Assembly (NCBI GenBank): GCA_000381605.1
Contig: KB906754.1
Coordinates: 1,137,147-1,201,146 of the forward strand
Reading direction: 5' to 3'
Origin: Acidobacteriaceae bacterium KBS 89
Lineage (GTDB): Bacteria; Acidobacteriota; Terriglobia; Terriglobales; Acidobacteriaceae
DNA: 64,000 bases
Part shown: in pieces, positions 17,114 through 27,316 of the stretch
Layout: each line of letters opens with the position of its first letter
Numbering within the stretch: position 1 is the first letter of the stretch
Made by a program: the position numbers and the translations under genes
Notes under the pieces: model-generated
The model's input: the letters and a program-made list of their open reading frames with translations, nothing else
What the model was told of the DNA's origin: nothing
Databases searched by the model: none

Positions 17114-20100
17114 TTAGAAGACATATTTCAGCGCGAACTGAATCAGCCGGGGAGCAACTGACGAGGCGTTGATCACGCCGTAGCTCGCCGTACCTGCACC
17201 TACTCCCGGATTTGCATACTGCGGGTGGTTCCAAACATTGAAGAACTCTGTGCGGAAGGTCAGCGTTGCGTCTTCGCGAATTCCCCCCACCCGGGTCATC
17301 TTAGATACCGTCATGTCCCAGTTATCGTTCCCCGGTCCGCGCGCGGAGCCGATGGAACTATTTCCGTAGTCGATAGCTTGAGGACCTCCGGTAGTGGCAG
17401 CAGCGCTAAACGGAACAGCCGGAGCGGTCACAAACACACTCGCACTAGGATTCAGATAAGTATTGTTCTTGACGCGCGACAACATCGTTCCCCCGTTCTT
17501 ATTAATGATGTTTGCATTGCCCATACCGGGTGCGAACTGCGCACGGCTTGCAGTTCCATAGGCTGTACCGTCTTTCGCGTCGGTGAAGGTCAGTGGTTTA
17601 CCCGACTGGAAAGTCGTCACACCGGAGAATTGCCACCCGCTGGTCGCGACCCGCTCAAACGCATTGCCGTTCTTCCAGCCCGGAAGCTGCCATGTGTAGA
17701 CGATCACTACGCGGTTCGTGCGGTCATAACCGGCCGGACCCCACCGGGCGTAGCGATTGTTCGGATCGTTGCTGTTGCCGCTCCCGCCAGCGAAGACGCC
17801 GTTGGTGCCATCGCCTCCAGTCACTGTCGTCAAAGCGCGGCCCCACGTGTACGCAGCCTGCAAATACAACCCGTGGCTCATCTGCTTCTTCAGCGTAGCC
17901 TGCATACTGTTGAAGTTCGAGAAGCCATACGTCTCGATGCGCGACACGCCTCCCGGTGTGAAGCCCTGGTAGGGCACGCGCGCCTGAAGGTTAGCAGACG
18001 CAACCGTGTTCGTCGTGACGCCGTTGATCGGGTTCGAGGGGCTGGCAAGAAACGCGCGGTTCAGAGCACGCGACTCCGCAAGGCGTGTTCCCCGCGTTCC
18101 TACGTAACCCATCTCAAGCACTAAGTTCGCCGGCAGTTGCTGCTCTGCGTTCAGGTTGTACTGCTCAACGAGTGGCGAGTCAATGTTTTCGGCTACTCCG
18201 GTCACCGTCAGGGTATATGCGGTCGAACGCGAACGCCACACGCCAGGGGTAAGGACCGTTGTGTACGGCGTCTGGAACGTAGCAGCAGCGTTGGCCGTTC
18301 CACTCAGGCTCGCCGAGCTCACGAACGGCTGACCGCCCAACGTCTGCAGTACCGAGTTGGCGTTTGGCAACGTATAGAAGAGCCCGAAGCCGCCCCGCAG
18401 CACAGTTGATGTGCCGCTGCCGAATGGTTGCCACGCAAAACCAACACGCGGACCGAAGTTATGCAGTGGAAGATCGTTGTTCGAAAGGCTGGTGCTCCCC
18501 AGCCGTGTCACGCCCGCCGGAAGCGTCAATCGGTAATTGTGCGGGACAACGAACCCGGTAAATGTTCCGCCAGCTGGAACCGGTTGGAACGGTGTCACCA
18601 GGGAGGGATAGAAGCTGCTCAGCTGGCCATGGTTCGCGCTCACGCCACTGTTCAGCTCCCAGCGCAACCCGGCGTTCACCGTCAGGTTCGGGCGCAGCTT
18701 GATGTCGTCCTGGATGAACATCGCCATAACGGTCCCGCGATAGCCCTTATAGTACGAACCTTGCTGGCTTCCGCTCGAATTCACGTTGCTGAACCCCGAA
18801 CCGTTTTGAACCGCGCTCTGACCCAGAAGGAAATCTTGGAAGGTCTGGAAGGTTACGCTGCCGCGTTTGTTGTTTGGATCGTCGAAATTGAACTGATCCT
18901 TCTCGCCAAGAAAGCCGGCACGGATGCTCTGCTTGCCATGCGTCCAACTGATCTGATCGCTAATCTCAAACGTATTCACCGCAGAAAACGAAACGTCGTT
19001 GTTGACTCCACCCAATTGGAAGTAGCCCGTGGTAGAGGTGATCGGCATCAGCGGATAGGTCGGATCGCTCGGCGCCGTCATTCCGATCTGATCGTAGGTC
19101 AGAGTCGCCTGAGTTTGCAGACGACCGTAGCTGCGGATGTAACCGATCAAGGCTTCGTTGAGAAAGTGTGAATTCAGTGCAGAGGTCAGCTTGAGCACTG
19201 CCACCTGACTGTTGAAGGTCGGCGTCAACCCATTTCCCGGAGTGCAAGAGCATGTACTAAACGGCAGGTTCTGCGGATCGTTGGAGTAGAAGTACCGTTC
19301 TGACAAAGTGTGCTTTGCCGTGATAACCCAATCGGTGTTTACCATGAACTGGTCTTCGCTAAAGTGGGCGGGAATGCTGTAGGAAGAGAGCCCAACCGGG
19401 TTGCCGTTAGTGTCGGTGGAGTAACGCTGCGGCGTCGGAATCAGGTAGGTGCCGTTTGCGATTTTCTTGTTCAACAAGTTGAGAGCGACCGGGTTGACGT
19501 TCGACCCGTTGCAAGCTACGTTCACTCCGCCATTGAAGGGAGCCCAGTTCTTCCCAGTACTTGAACCGGGGCACGCAACCTTGGCTATCCCCGCCGCGCT
19601 CCGGTCGTCGGTGACGGGAAAAAGTGTGAGGCTGGCAAACGAGCTGGAGCTAAGACCGTTGACCTGGCGTGTTCCCTGATAGGTTCCGAAGATGAAAAGT
19701 TTGTTCTTGATGATCGGCCCACCCAGCGTTCCGCCGAACTGGTTCTGCTTCATCACCGCACGCTTCTGTCCGCCTATCTTGAGAAAAGTGTCGTTCGCAT
19801 TCAATACGTCGTTACGGAAGAATTCCCATGCTGATCCGTGGATGGAGTTGCCGCCCGTCTTGGTCACAACGTCAACGTTCGCTCCGGCATCGCGTCCGAA
19901 ACCTGCGTCGTAGTTTGTGGTTTGAATCTTGAACTCTTGAAGCGAATCAGGATTTGGAATCGCTATACCGGCCTGCTGCACAAAATCGCCCGCGCGGCCC
20001 GAGCCGTAGTTGTTGATGTCGGCGCCGTCCATGTGGAAATTGTTGCTGATGTTGCTGGCGCCGTTCACATACACATCTTGCGTGCCTTTGCCCAGCGACG

Positions 20101-20632
20101 CCGCATTGTTGATGTCACCCGCCACACCCGCAGACATGGTCAGAACCTGAGTGTAGTTGCGATTCGTCAGCGGCACCTCCCGAATCGTAGTACCGTCCAC
20201 CACCGTGCCGAGCGTCGCGTTCTCTACCTGCAACGCACCCGCCTGCGATGTGACCTCCACGGTCTCGGTATTGCTGCCAAGGGACATCTTCGCGTCCACC
20301 CGAGCGGTCTCCGTCACAACAACAGTCACAGGCGCTGGCTGTTCCGTCTTGAACCCTGGGGCCATAATGCTAATCGTGTAGATCTCCGGCGGGAGCAGGC
20401 CCACCGCGTACTGTCCGGACGAATCACTCTTCGTCGTGCGCACCTGGTCGGTGGCTTTCGAGGTCACAGTTACAACCGCTCCGGTAATCACTGCACCCTG
20501 CGAATCGGTCACAGTGCCCCGAATTGCACCGGTAGTTGACGTTTGGCAGAACGTCAATTGCGTCGTCATTGCAAGAACGATGAGTGCAAATACAACTCTG
20601 CGTCTGCAGGAAGAGAGGAAATTCCATCTCAT
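17114..20632 (-). CDS. TonB-dependent receptor, Oar-like, with carboxypeptidase-regulatory domain
   Basis: This is an outer-membrane beta-barrel of 1172 residues. The start at 20632 has AGAGGT about 7 bases upstream and precedes the signal peptide (residues 1-30, ending LTFCQ). Then comes a CarboxypepD_reg-like domain (TGAIRGTVTDSQGAVITGAV, about residues 36-115), a plug domain (about 125-250, with YVNGASNISNNFHMDGADIN) and the long barrel ending in the aromatic tail QFALKYVF required for outer-membrane insertion. No clear TonB box is seen. Such receptors are greatly expanded in Acidobacteria and are thought to import sugars or other large substrates. The amidase-family gene 158 bases upstream on the same strand may share its role. 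It appears intact over its full length. Confidence 0.9.
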   Translation of the reverse strand: MRWNFLSSCRRRVVFALIVLAMTTQLTFCQTSTTGAIRGTVTDSQGAVITGAVVTVTSKATDQVRTTKSDSSGQYAVGLLPPEIYTISIMAPGFKTEQPAPVTVVVTETARVDAKMSLGSNTETVEVTSQAGALQVENATLGTVVDGTTIREVPLTNRNYTQVLTMSAGVAGDINNAASLGKGTQDVYVNGASNISNNFHMDGADINNYGSGRAGDFVQQAGIAIPNPDSLQEFKIQTTNYDAGFGRDAGANVDVVTKTGGNSIHGSAWEFFRNDVLNANDTFLKIGGQKRAVMKQNQFGGTLGGPIIKNKLFIFGTYQGTRQVNGLSSSSFASLTLFPVTDDRSAAGIAKVACPGSSTGKNWAPFNGGVNVACNGSNVNPVALNLLNKKIANGTYLIPTPQRYSTDTNGNPVGLSSYSIPAHFSEDQFMVNTDWVITAKHTLSERYFYSNDPQNLPFSTCSCTPGNGLTPTFNSQVAVLKLTSALNSHFLNEALIGYIRSYGRLQTQATLTYDQIGMTAPSDPTYPLMPITSTTGYFQLGGVNNDVSFSAVNTFEISDQISWTHGKQSIRAGFLGEKDQFNFDDPNNKRGSVTFQTFQDFLLGQSAVQNGSGFSNVNSSGSQQGSYYKGYRGTVMAMFIQDDIKLRPNLTVNAGLRWELNSGVSANHGQLSSFYPSLVTPFQPVPAGGTFTGFVVPHNYRLTLPAGVTRLGSTSLSNNDLPLHNFGPRVGFAWQPFGSGTSTVLRGGFGLFYTLPNANSVLQTLGGQPFVSSASLSGTANAAATFQTPYTTVLTPGVWRSRSTAYTLTVTGVAENIDSPLVEQYNLNAEQQLPANLVLEMGYVGTRGTRLAESRALNRAFLASPSNPINGVTTNTVASANLQARVPYQGFTPGGVSRIETYGFSNFNSMQATLKKQMSHGLYLQAAYTWGRALTTVTGGDGTNGVFAGGSGNSNDPNNRYARWGPAGYDRTNRVVIVYTWQLPGWKNGNAFERVATSGWQFSGVTTFQSGKPLTFTDAKDGTAYGTASRAQFAPGMGNANIINKNGGTMLSRVKNNTYLNPSASVFVTAPAVPFSAAATTGGPQAIDYGNSSIGSARGPGNDNWDMTVSKMTRVGGIREDATLTFRTEFFNVWNHPQYANPGVGAGTASYGVINASSVAPRLIQFALKYVF

Positions 20633-20750
20633 GTCGGGACCTCTTGGTAGGTAGGGTCCTTTCACTATGCAGGAGATTTCCTGTTTATGTAATTCGCAGA
20701 AATACTGCCTCTGCACCTTGTCTACTCAGTAGTTTTACTTAGGGAGATGA

Positions 20751-20780
20751 GTTGCGGACCGACACCCATCGGCCCGCAAC
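20751..20780. terminator. Strong hairpin between the amidase and receptor genes
   Basis: GTTGCGGACCGA pairs with TCGGCCCGCAAC around the loop CACCCA, with one A-C mismatch. It lies 9 bases downstream of the amidase stop and 118 bases before the receptor start. Neither strand has a following T-run, so it may attenuate or protect the transcript and need not terminate it. Confidence 0.45.
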
Positions 20781-20789
20781 AAAAACAAT

Positions 20790-22154
20790 CTACTTCGCCG
20801 ATACAGGCTTCAACATCGCCAGTGTGCTCTTCGGCACCTTGGTTACCACGTTGAACTCCGGATCAACCAGTTCAGTCACTTCAATCTTCATCACCGCTCC
20901 AAGAAGCAGCGCAACCTCGCTGTCGGAGAGGCCATAGTCACGCTTAATCCACGTCGCAAGCTGCGCCGTTGACGTCTTCAGCGCCTCCTGCAGCGACCCC
21001 GCTACGCCGAACGAGATGATGTAGTCGTTGTCTTCCTCGCGCACCCCCTGTGACTGGTAGCCCTTGATTACATCCACCGAGAACGTCACATCCATCGAGA
21101 CCTCAAGTCCCGTTTGCGTCACCTCCCCATCCGCCATTGCCGCATGTCCATCCCCAAAGCCGAAAAGCGCGCCCGGATGAAAGACGGGGAACAGCATCGT
21201 CGTTCCCGAAACCGTACCGTTGTAGTCCAGGTTGCCGCCATACACGCCCAGGTGCGGCCCAGTGAAAGCTTCAAACCCTGGAGGCGCCACCGAGATGCAG
21301 CCCAGCATCGGCCTCATCTGCAGTTTGAAGTCCTTCAACGCGGGCGTCGGAGCAGTAAGCGTCGCGACGCCTGTCGCGTTGTCAAGCTGATACTCGCCAT
21401 TGAAGCGCGGGTCGTACTTCGCGGCCAGATTGTAGGCCGGCGTCACTCCAAACTGCTGAATCCGGCTCCCCTGCCGCGCTGTCTTGCGGTTCGGTTCGAT
21501 CTTGATCAGGTGAACGACCAGCGTGTCGCCGGGGAGCGCCCCCTCAACATAGATCGGTCCAATGTTCGCGTTCCCGCCAAGTGCCAGACGCTTCCCGTTT
21601 TTGTCGACGCCTGCCGAATCGACCGACCACGTATGCACAATGTCGCCCGGAAAAATATGGATCTCCGGTTTGTTCCCGGCAAAGTAGTAAGCCTGAAAGG
21701 TCTTCGGCTCATAGTTGATCTCTCGCGGCTTGGCCGGTGGCGTCACCTCACGAGTCAACTTCCACGTAATTTCCTGTGGCATCGGCGGGCGCCCACCGGC
21801 AGCCATCGCACCACCAGGTCTCCGTCCCAGACCCGCCAGCGTTCCCGAACCCGCGCCCTCCGCGCCTTCGACCTTCCCGGTCAACTCCCCTGCGGTCGCA
21901 CCCTCTGCATCGGTCACCGTCAGCGTCACCTGCGAGCCTTTGACCGATCCCTTCACCGTGTTGCTTCCCCACGTCCCGCTCACCGTATCGCCCGTACTCT
22001 CAAGAGTCACTCGTGCATACACCGGTTCCAGCAGCATCGGGCCTGAAACTTCAGCAACCCACTTGCCCGCAATCTCCGCCGCCGAAGCTCCGCAGGGCCA
22101 CAGCGCAGCCCCAACCATCACGAACACTACCATCCAACGCATACGCATCGTCAT
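20790..22154 (-). CDS. Secreted acetamidase/formamidase-family protein
   Basis: The protein has 454 residues, and the start at 22154 has AAGGAG 4 bases upstream. A signal peptide (about residues 1-26, ending ASAA) is followed by a beta-rich extension of about 110 residues (GKWVAEVSGPM, DTVSGTWGSNTVKGSV) that is absent from classical amidases. The FmdA/AmdA amidase fold then begins near GNKPEIHIFPGDIVHTWSVD. Conserved family segments include VEGALPGDTLVVHLIKIEPN, MRPMLGCISVAP, GVYGGNLDYN and FGFGDGHAAMADGEV. Classical members hydrolyse formamide or acetamide in the cytoplasm; this one is exported, so its substrate is open. A paralogue of the same layout lies at 62554. A hairpin and a TonB receptor follow on the same strand. 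Confidence 0.85.
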   Translation of the reverse strand: MTMRMRWMVVFVMVGAALWPCGASAAEIAGKWVAEVSGPMLLEPVYARVTLESTGDTVSGTWGSNTVKGSVKGSQVTLTVTDAEGATAGELTGKVEGAEGAGSGTLAGLGRRPGGAMAAGGRPPMPQEITWKLTREVTPPAKPREINYEPKTFQAYYFAGNKPEIHIFPGDIVHTWSVDSAGVDKNGKRLALGGNANIGPIYVEGALPGDTLVVHLIKIEPNRKTARQGSRIQQFGVTPAYNLAAKYDPRFNGEYQLDNATGVATLTAPTPALKDFKLQMRPMLGCISVAPPGFEAFTGPHLGVYGGNLDYNGTVSGTTMLFPVFHPGALFGFGDGHAAMADGEVTQTGLEVSMDVTFSVDVIKGYQSQGVREEDNDYIISFGVAGSLQEALKTSTAQLATWIKRDYGLSDSEVALLLGAVMKIEVTELVDPEFNVVTKVPKSTLAMLKPVSAK

Positions 22155-22789
22155 CGCTCTCCTTGTCGTCTTAGGAATCGTTTCGCCTACAGCAACTGTT
22201 AGCCGCCAAGAACCTCAGCCCATCTCCAGCCGTCTAGTCGCGTCATACCATCAAAAAAAAAATCCGAGTGTGCCGAAATTTATACCACGCCTCCATGGAA
22301 GACGCGGAAGCGCCGTCTCGCCTCAATCGAAGAACCAAACCGCCGCACTTCATTTCCGTGCGGCAATAATTCACATTCAAATCTGACTATTGATCGCTCG
22401 AAACCGATTTTCTTATTAGGAATTGTGCGGGAACCGCGCCGGTATCCGCATCCCGGAGTAGGTTCTGATTACCTGGTTTCTCGCTACTTTCTTCCCAGTC
22501 GTGGCGTTCCGGTTGTGTGTTCGGCAAACCGCACCTTGCGCTTGGGAAGGGAATCCACAGCGCTCTAACAGTTTGCTAACAAGGCATGGTTTGTATGAGA
22601 GCACCACTTCAGCGGCGCCGTAACTGTTCCGCATTTACTGCCCCCGTTTAGGGTTTAGGGCCAAGGCCGCCCAACGTGGGTTTGCAGCAATCTGTTTAGA
22701 CGCTGGATTCTCATCGCTCGTAAACTTAAAATCATCCGCCCCCTGGCTCGCGGAATCTATACCAGGAGCCAACTTCTCCCCTGAGGTGC
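22155..22789. other. Intergenic stretch with a possible C-terminal gene scrap
   Basis: No intact gene is present. On the minus strand 22635-22815 one frame ends with a protein-like tail (ADDFKFTSDENPASKQIAAN, then a stop at 22635) without a recognisable start. It may be the end of a lost gene. The remainder, including an A-rich run near 22254, shows nothing I can name. Confidence 0.25.
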
Positions 22790-23500
22790 CTGCATTCAAC
22801 TCAAGCCCTTTTTGCTCGACGCCTGGCTCAACCAATACGAACATGACACAGAATTCAATCTCGCTGCGAGCACCGGGCCAAGCTGGACCGTAAACGACAT
22901 CCTCGCCCTCGCCGACGACGAAATGTGTCACCGCTTCCTGAACCACAACCTTGTCTACGGCCGCCCCGCCGGCGCCCGACAGCCTGCGCGAGGCGATCGC
23001 TGAAATGCAGAGTGTCCCGGTAGAGTCAGTGCAAATCGTCACAGACGCCTCCGAGGCGCTCGTGGTCTTGATGTCGCTGGCCGCCGAGCCCGGCGCGAAC
23101 GTAATCATCCCGCTGCCTGGATTCACGACGTTTTCGGCGCTACCGGAATCTCTTGGCCTGGAAACCCGCTTTCATCGGGTGCGCCGCGAGAATGGCTTCG
23201 CATCGACCCCGACGAGATCAAGCGGCTCGTCGACTCGAAGACCAAGCTTATTCTGGTCAACAGCCCGCACAACCCGACGGGCGCGACCATCGGCGACGCA
23301 GAAATGGAAGCCCTGCACGACTTCACCGCCAAGCGCGGAATCCAGCTGGTCAGTGACGAGGTCTACCATCCCATCTACCACGGAAGGCAAACGAAATCGG
23401 CTGCGCGCCTGCAACACGCCAACCGTGATCGCCGACCTGTCAAAGGCATTTTCGATTGCCGGAGTGCGCACGGGATGGATGATCGAGCACGATGCCAGAC
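22790..23500 (+). pseudogene. PLP-dependent class I/II aminotransferase, multiply frameshifted
   Basis: Pieces of one aminotransferase follow each other in changing frames: DAWLNQYEHDTEFNLAASTG, DSLREAIAEMQSVPVESVQI, VDSKTKLILVNSPHNPTGAT (the substrate/PLP-binding Asn-Pro-Thr-Gly), SDEVYHPIYHG (Asp and Tyr that contact PLP), and ADLSKAFSIAGVRTGWMIEH with the Schiff-base Lys. At least three shifts occur (near 22960, 23195 and 23400), and the C-terminal domain is missing after about 23495, where an FG-GAP gene begins. It is nonfunctional as read. Confidence 0.75.
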
Positions 23501-23529
23501 CTCCTCCTCCTCGGCAAACACACTAATCG

Positions 23530-26368
23530 TAGCTAGTGGAGCAGCAAGCCCGTCTGCCGGCCTGGTCTACGGGACAACGCGCTATTTCGGCCAGATCACC
23601 CGATTCCAACGCTTTGTTCTTACAGACATCAACAACGATGGCGTACTCGATCTAGTCGTGCCACAGTTCGGCATGTCCAATATCGCAATCTCTCTTGGCG
23701 ACGCAACGCATCCGGGAACTTTTCTTCCACCCGTATGCGTGAGTACAGTGACCTACGTCGATGGTGTCGCAGTGGGCGATCTCAATGGTGATGGATTGCC
23801 AGATCTCGTCATTGCAGATACGGACGACCATTATTCGGGCATTCTCTTACAGAACCCTGCACATCCTGGTACCTTTATTGGCGCCAAATACGCGGGCGCG
23901 ATCCAATCGAACCTTTAGTCGCTGATATGAATCGAGACGGCATTCTCGACCTCGTCCTGTTTCCGGGTGAAAATGGACAGTACGCCACCAGCGGGGTAGC
24001 CGTGCTCCTAGGGGACCCTTTGAATCCCGGCTCATTTCTCGCGCCGGTTACCGCATCACTTGGGAGTGCCGAGATACGCTCCGTTGCTCTGGCAGATATG
24101 AATGGAGACGGCCTGCAGGATGTGGTGATTGGTAACTACATTGCGCAGACAGTATCGATACTGCTTAACGACTCTGCCCACCCAGGTAGTCTGCTGCCGA
24201 AGACTGACTATCCCAGCGGTCCCATGTTTGATCTGGCTATCGGAGACATGAACGTCGACGGCAGATCCGACGTTGTGCTCGGAAGCTTCTTTCCCGGAGG
24301 AGTGACCATCCTCCTTGGCAGTACGGCAAATCCGGGGCAATTATTGCCGCCGCACAGTTATCCGGTTACAGTAACGCCGTCAAATAGTGGCTCCCTTGGT
24401 GTTGCCACCGGCGATATCGACGGAGATGGCATACCGAACGTAGTCTCGGGAACCTCCGGCGCATCTTTCGATGTGCTGCTCGGAAACGGCGATGGGAGTT
24501 TGAAAGCCCCGACGGCCTATGCCACCGGACCCACACCGGATACATTCGATGGATTGTCGATGGCAGTCGGTGACATGGATGGCGATGGATTGACAGATGT
24601 TGTTGTCGGCCAGTTCTATCAGAACAGCGCACAGATTTTGCTGCACCAACCTTCAGCCGTGTCGTTGGCCATTACCGCCACCGATATGAGTCTTAGTGGA
24701 ACCGTGGTGGCGCTAGGAGATTCTTTGACCATCACTACTAAGGTCAGCTCATTCCATGGATCCCCTCCGGGATCGATTGCTCTTTACGACTCCGACGTAC
24801 TCGCTGATTGCCACCCTGCCACTCGACGGCGCAGGTACAGCAACCTACACCACGAGCACGTTGAGCCGTCTTTTCACGACTTTGTCGCACTGTTTGCCGG
24901 AGATAGCTTCTACGCGCCGTCAACCTCGCTGATTGACAATGTCGTGGTGGTCGACCGGCCGACAGTCACGATGACACTGAAGGGAGCGCCGAACACCGCC
25001 ACTCCTGGACAAAACGTGACCTTTACAGCGATCATCGCGACCGCGTCACCGGTCCCAACCGGGAGTGTAACTTTTCTCGATGGCGGGAAAGTTCTCGCCA
25101 TGGTACCGCTGCGACGGGCGTTGCAGTTCTCAATACAAGTTCACTCGTTATTGGCACGCACACCATCCAGGCAACATACAGCGGAAACTCCAATTATGCT
25201 TCACAGTCAAAAACCGTAAGCGAGGTCATCCGGTATCCGCCCGCTGCACTCACGTTGAGCTCGTCGCTCAATCCCGCATCATTCGGTCAGTCCGTCATCT
25301 TCAGCGCAAGAGCGACAGGCACGGGACCCACACCAACCGGCAGCGTGATCTTTCAGGACAACGGCAAGCAGGTCGGTCAAGTCTTACTTGCAGCCGATGG
25401 AATCGCCGCATTTGCCATCAATTCGCTTAGCGGTGGAAGCCACGTAAATCAGGCGATACTCTGGAGACTCAAACTATGACTCCCAATCGACCTCGCTGAC
25501 TCAGGTCGTTGCTTCGGCGTCGACGTTAACAACGTTGAGCGTCTCACCAAACCCAGCTTATGCGAGGCAGGCGGTCACCTTGAAGGCGCTCGTGACAGGC
25601 GTCGGTACTCCAACCGGCAACGTCGCATTTTTCGATGGCACAACATCACTCGGTAGCGGCAACCTGGGTGGCACGGGCGTCGCAGTTCTGAATACCACTA
25701 ACCTGCAAGTAGGTACGCATCTTCTAACAGCGACCTTCGGCGTTACCTCGAATTGGGCCGCTAGCTCTTCCACCGATATCAACGAAGTGATTATCCCCAA
25801 TCCACGCGACTTTACGCTCGCGCCCAACGGATCGCTAACGCTGCGTACGGAACATCATGGCTCGACAGTCGTCACAGCGACCCCGGTTGGCGGACTGTCA
25901 GATACCGTATCCCTAAGCTGCGGGGCGTTGCCCATCTATGTTACCTGCGAGATCGTTCCGTCGCAGGTCAGTATCAGCAATGGAACACCCCAAAACGTAA
26001 CCGTAAAAATCGATACTGATGCTGTCCTGGGATACGCGAGCGTGGACTGGCATCTACGGGTTGTTGTCGCCGTCCTGTTGCCCTGCCTGTTCTTTGGACC
26101 GTCTTTTGACAAGCGAAAGCTCAGGCTGGGTGTGATCTCGTTCTGCCTCCTCGCATTCCTGGCGACCGGGATCGTGGGATGCAGCGGCAAGTACCCGTCG
26201 TCTACTCCACCTGGCACTTACAGCATAGTGATTAATGGCCATGGCCAATCGTCAGGTCTGGATCGCACAACTATCCTGACACTGATCGTGACTCCAAAGG
26301 AGACCAATGACCGAGTATTGCGTTTTAAGAGGGCTCTCCGTTCGAAGACTGAGGGCAGTCCCTCATGA
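23530..26368 (+). pseudogene. FG-GAP/VCBS and Ig-like repeat surface protein, broken
   Basis: The 5' end is fused to the aminotransferase fragment and has no start or signal peptide of its own. Residues from 23600 to about 24650 encode six or more FG-GAP/VCBS units with Ca-binding loops (DINNDGVLDLVV, DLNGDGLPDLVI, DMNGDGLQDVVI, DIDGDGIPNVV, DMDGDGLTDVVV). Then come three or four bacterial Ig-like repeats (ATPGQNVTFTAIIATASPVP, TPTGSVIFQDNG, RQAVTLKALVTG). The frame breaks near 23920, within 24800-24860, near 25100 and near 25460. The last part has a hydrophobic segment (VVVAVLLPCLFFGPSF), a lipobox-like LATGIVGCSG and a T/S-rich tail. Intact relatives are large exported proteins of unknown ligand. 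Confidence 0.7.
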
Positions 26369-26380
26369 GAAAGCGAAGTT

Positions 26381-26407
26381 CGCGAAAACGGGTTACCGAC
26401 AACTACC
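26381..26407. repeat. Half-copy of the palindrome left arm
   Basis: The text CGCGAAAACGGGTTACCGAC matches the left arm of copies C and D (AAAACGGGGTTATCG) but no right arm follows. It sits exactly at the boundary between the FG-GAP pseudogene and the fucose-synthase pseudogene. Confidence 0.35.
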
Positions 26408-26489
26408 GTCAGCGCCGAGATCTAGAGGCACGCCAAGAGGATCCGAAAAGTACTTCTGAACCTTGGAAAGTTCGAAAATCGTCCACTAG

Positions 26490-27300
26490 GGTCGACCATT
26501 TACTTTCAATGCTTAGCCATGACAATCTGGGAACAATAGCTATTAGTAAGCAACAAAAGGAACAACAGGTTTTCGTCCCGCAAGGGCGCGCCGCCTCCCT
26601 CAAACCTCTCCCGCACCGCCGCGTAGGTCCGGCGCAGGCCATCCTCCAGTTCAATCGAATGCCACCATCCCAGCCGGTGCATCCGCCCCACATCCAGCAG
26701 TTTCCGCAGAGTACCGTCGGGCTTCGTTGCATCGAACACCAGCTCTCCCTCACACCCCACCACCCGCGCCACCATCTCCGCCAACTCCCTGATCGTCAGG
26801 TCGTCACCGGTCCCGATGTTCACCAGCGGCGCGGCATCTTCCCGCAACAACGCATCAAACCGCGCCAAGCTCCAGAAGAAACACGCAAGCCCCGGCCGCA
26901 TCGTCTGAGTGCAGAAACTCGCGCCGCGGCGTTCCCGTCCCCACACCGTCAACGTGCGCTCGCCCTGAGACGTCGCCGTTGCACCTTCCTCAGCAGCGCT
27001 GAAAGCACATGGGACGTAATCAGATCGAAGTTGTCATCTGGCCCATATAATTTCGTAGGCATCGCCGCCAGATACCGCGTTCCATATTGTCGGTGTGGCT
27101 CCAGCACATCTCGATGCCCGCAATCTTCGCCAGCGCATGCGGCCTATTCGTCGACTCCAGCGGCACGGTCAGCAGATACTCCTCACGAATCGGCTGCGGA
27201 CACAGCTTCCGATAGATGCACGACGAGCCCAGAAACAGCGGCCTCTCAACGCCCAGCAGGTCACAACGATGTAACTGGGGCGTCCCAGGAGACTTCTCGG
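26490..27300 (-). pseudogene. fcl: GDP-L-fucose synthase, decayed
   Basis: Minus-strand pieces in different frames add up to the last 250 residues of GDP-4-keto-6-deoxymannose epimerase/reductase: [20 protein letters not shown] (the catalytic Ser), [20 protein letters not shown], where the usual active-site Tyr of YALAK is His, then [20 protein letters not shown], and an intact frame with LVNIGTGDDLTIRELAEMVA and KLLDVGRMHRLGW. The Rossmann N-terminus is missing and several frameshifts are needed. It lies directly downstream of the sugar operon at 27317-30305, suggesting that a fucose branch of the same polysaccharide locus has been lost. Confidence 0.75.
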
Positions 27301-27316
27301 TGGTCGTCCCAACTAC

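Noticed and set aside
20751..20780. Intrinsic terminator in the strict sense
   Set aside because: The hairpin is strong but neither side has a T-run in the correct position; it is listed only as a hairpin with low confidence.
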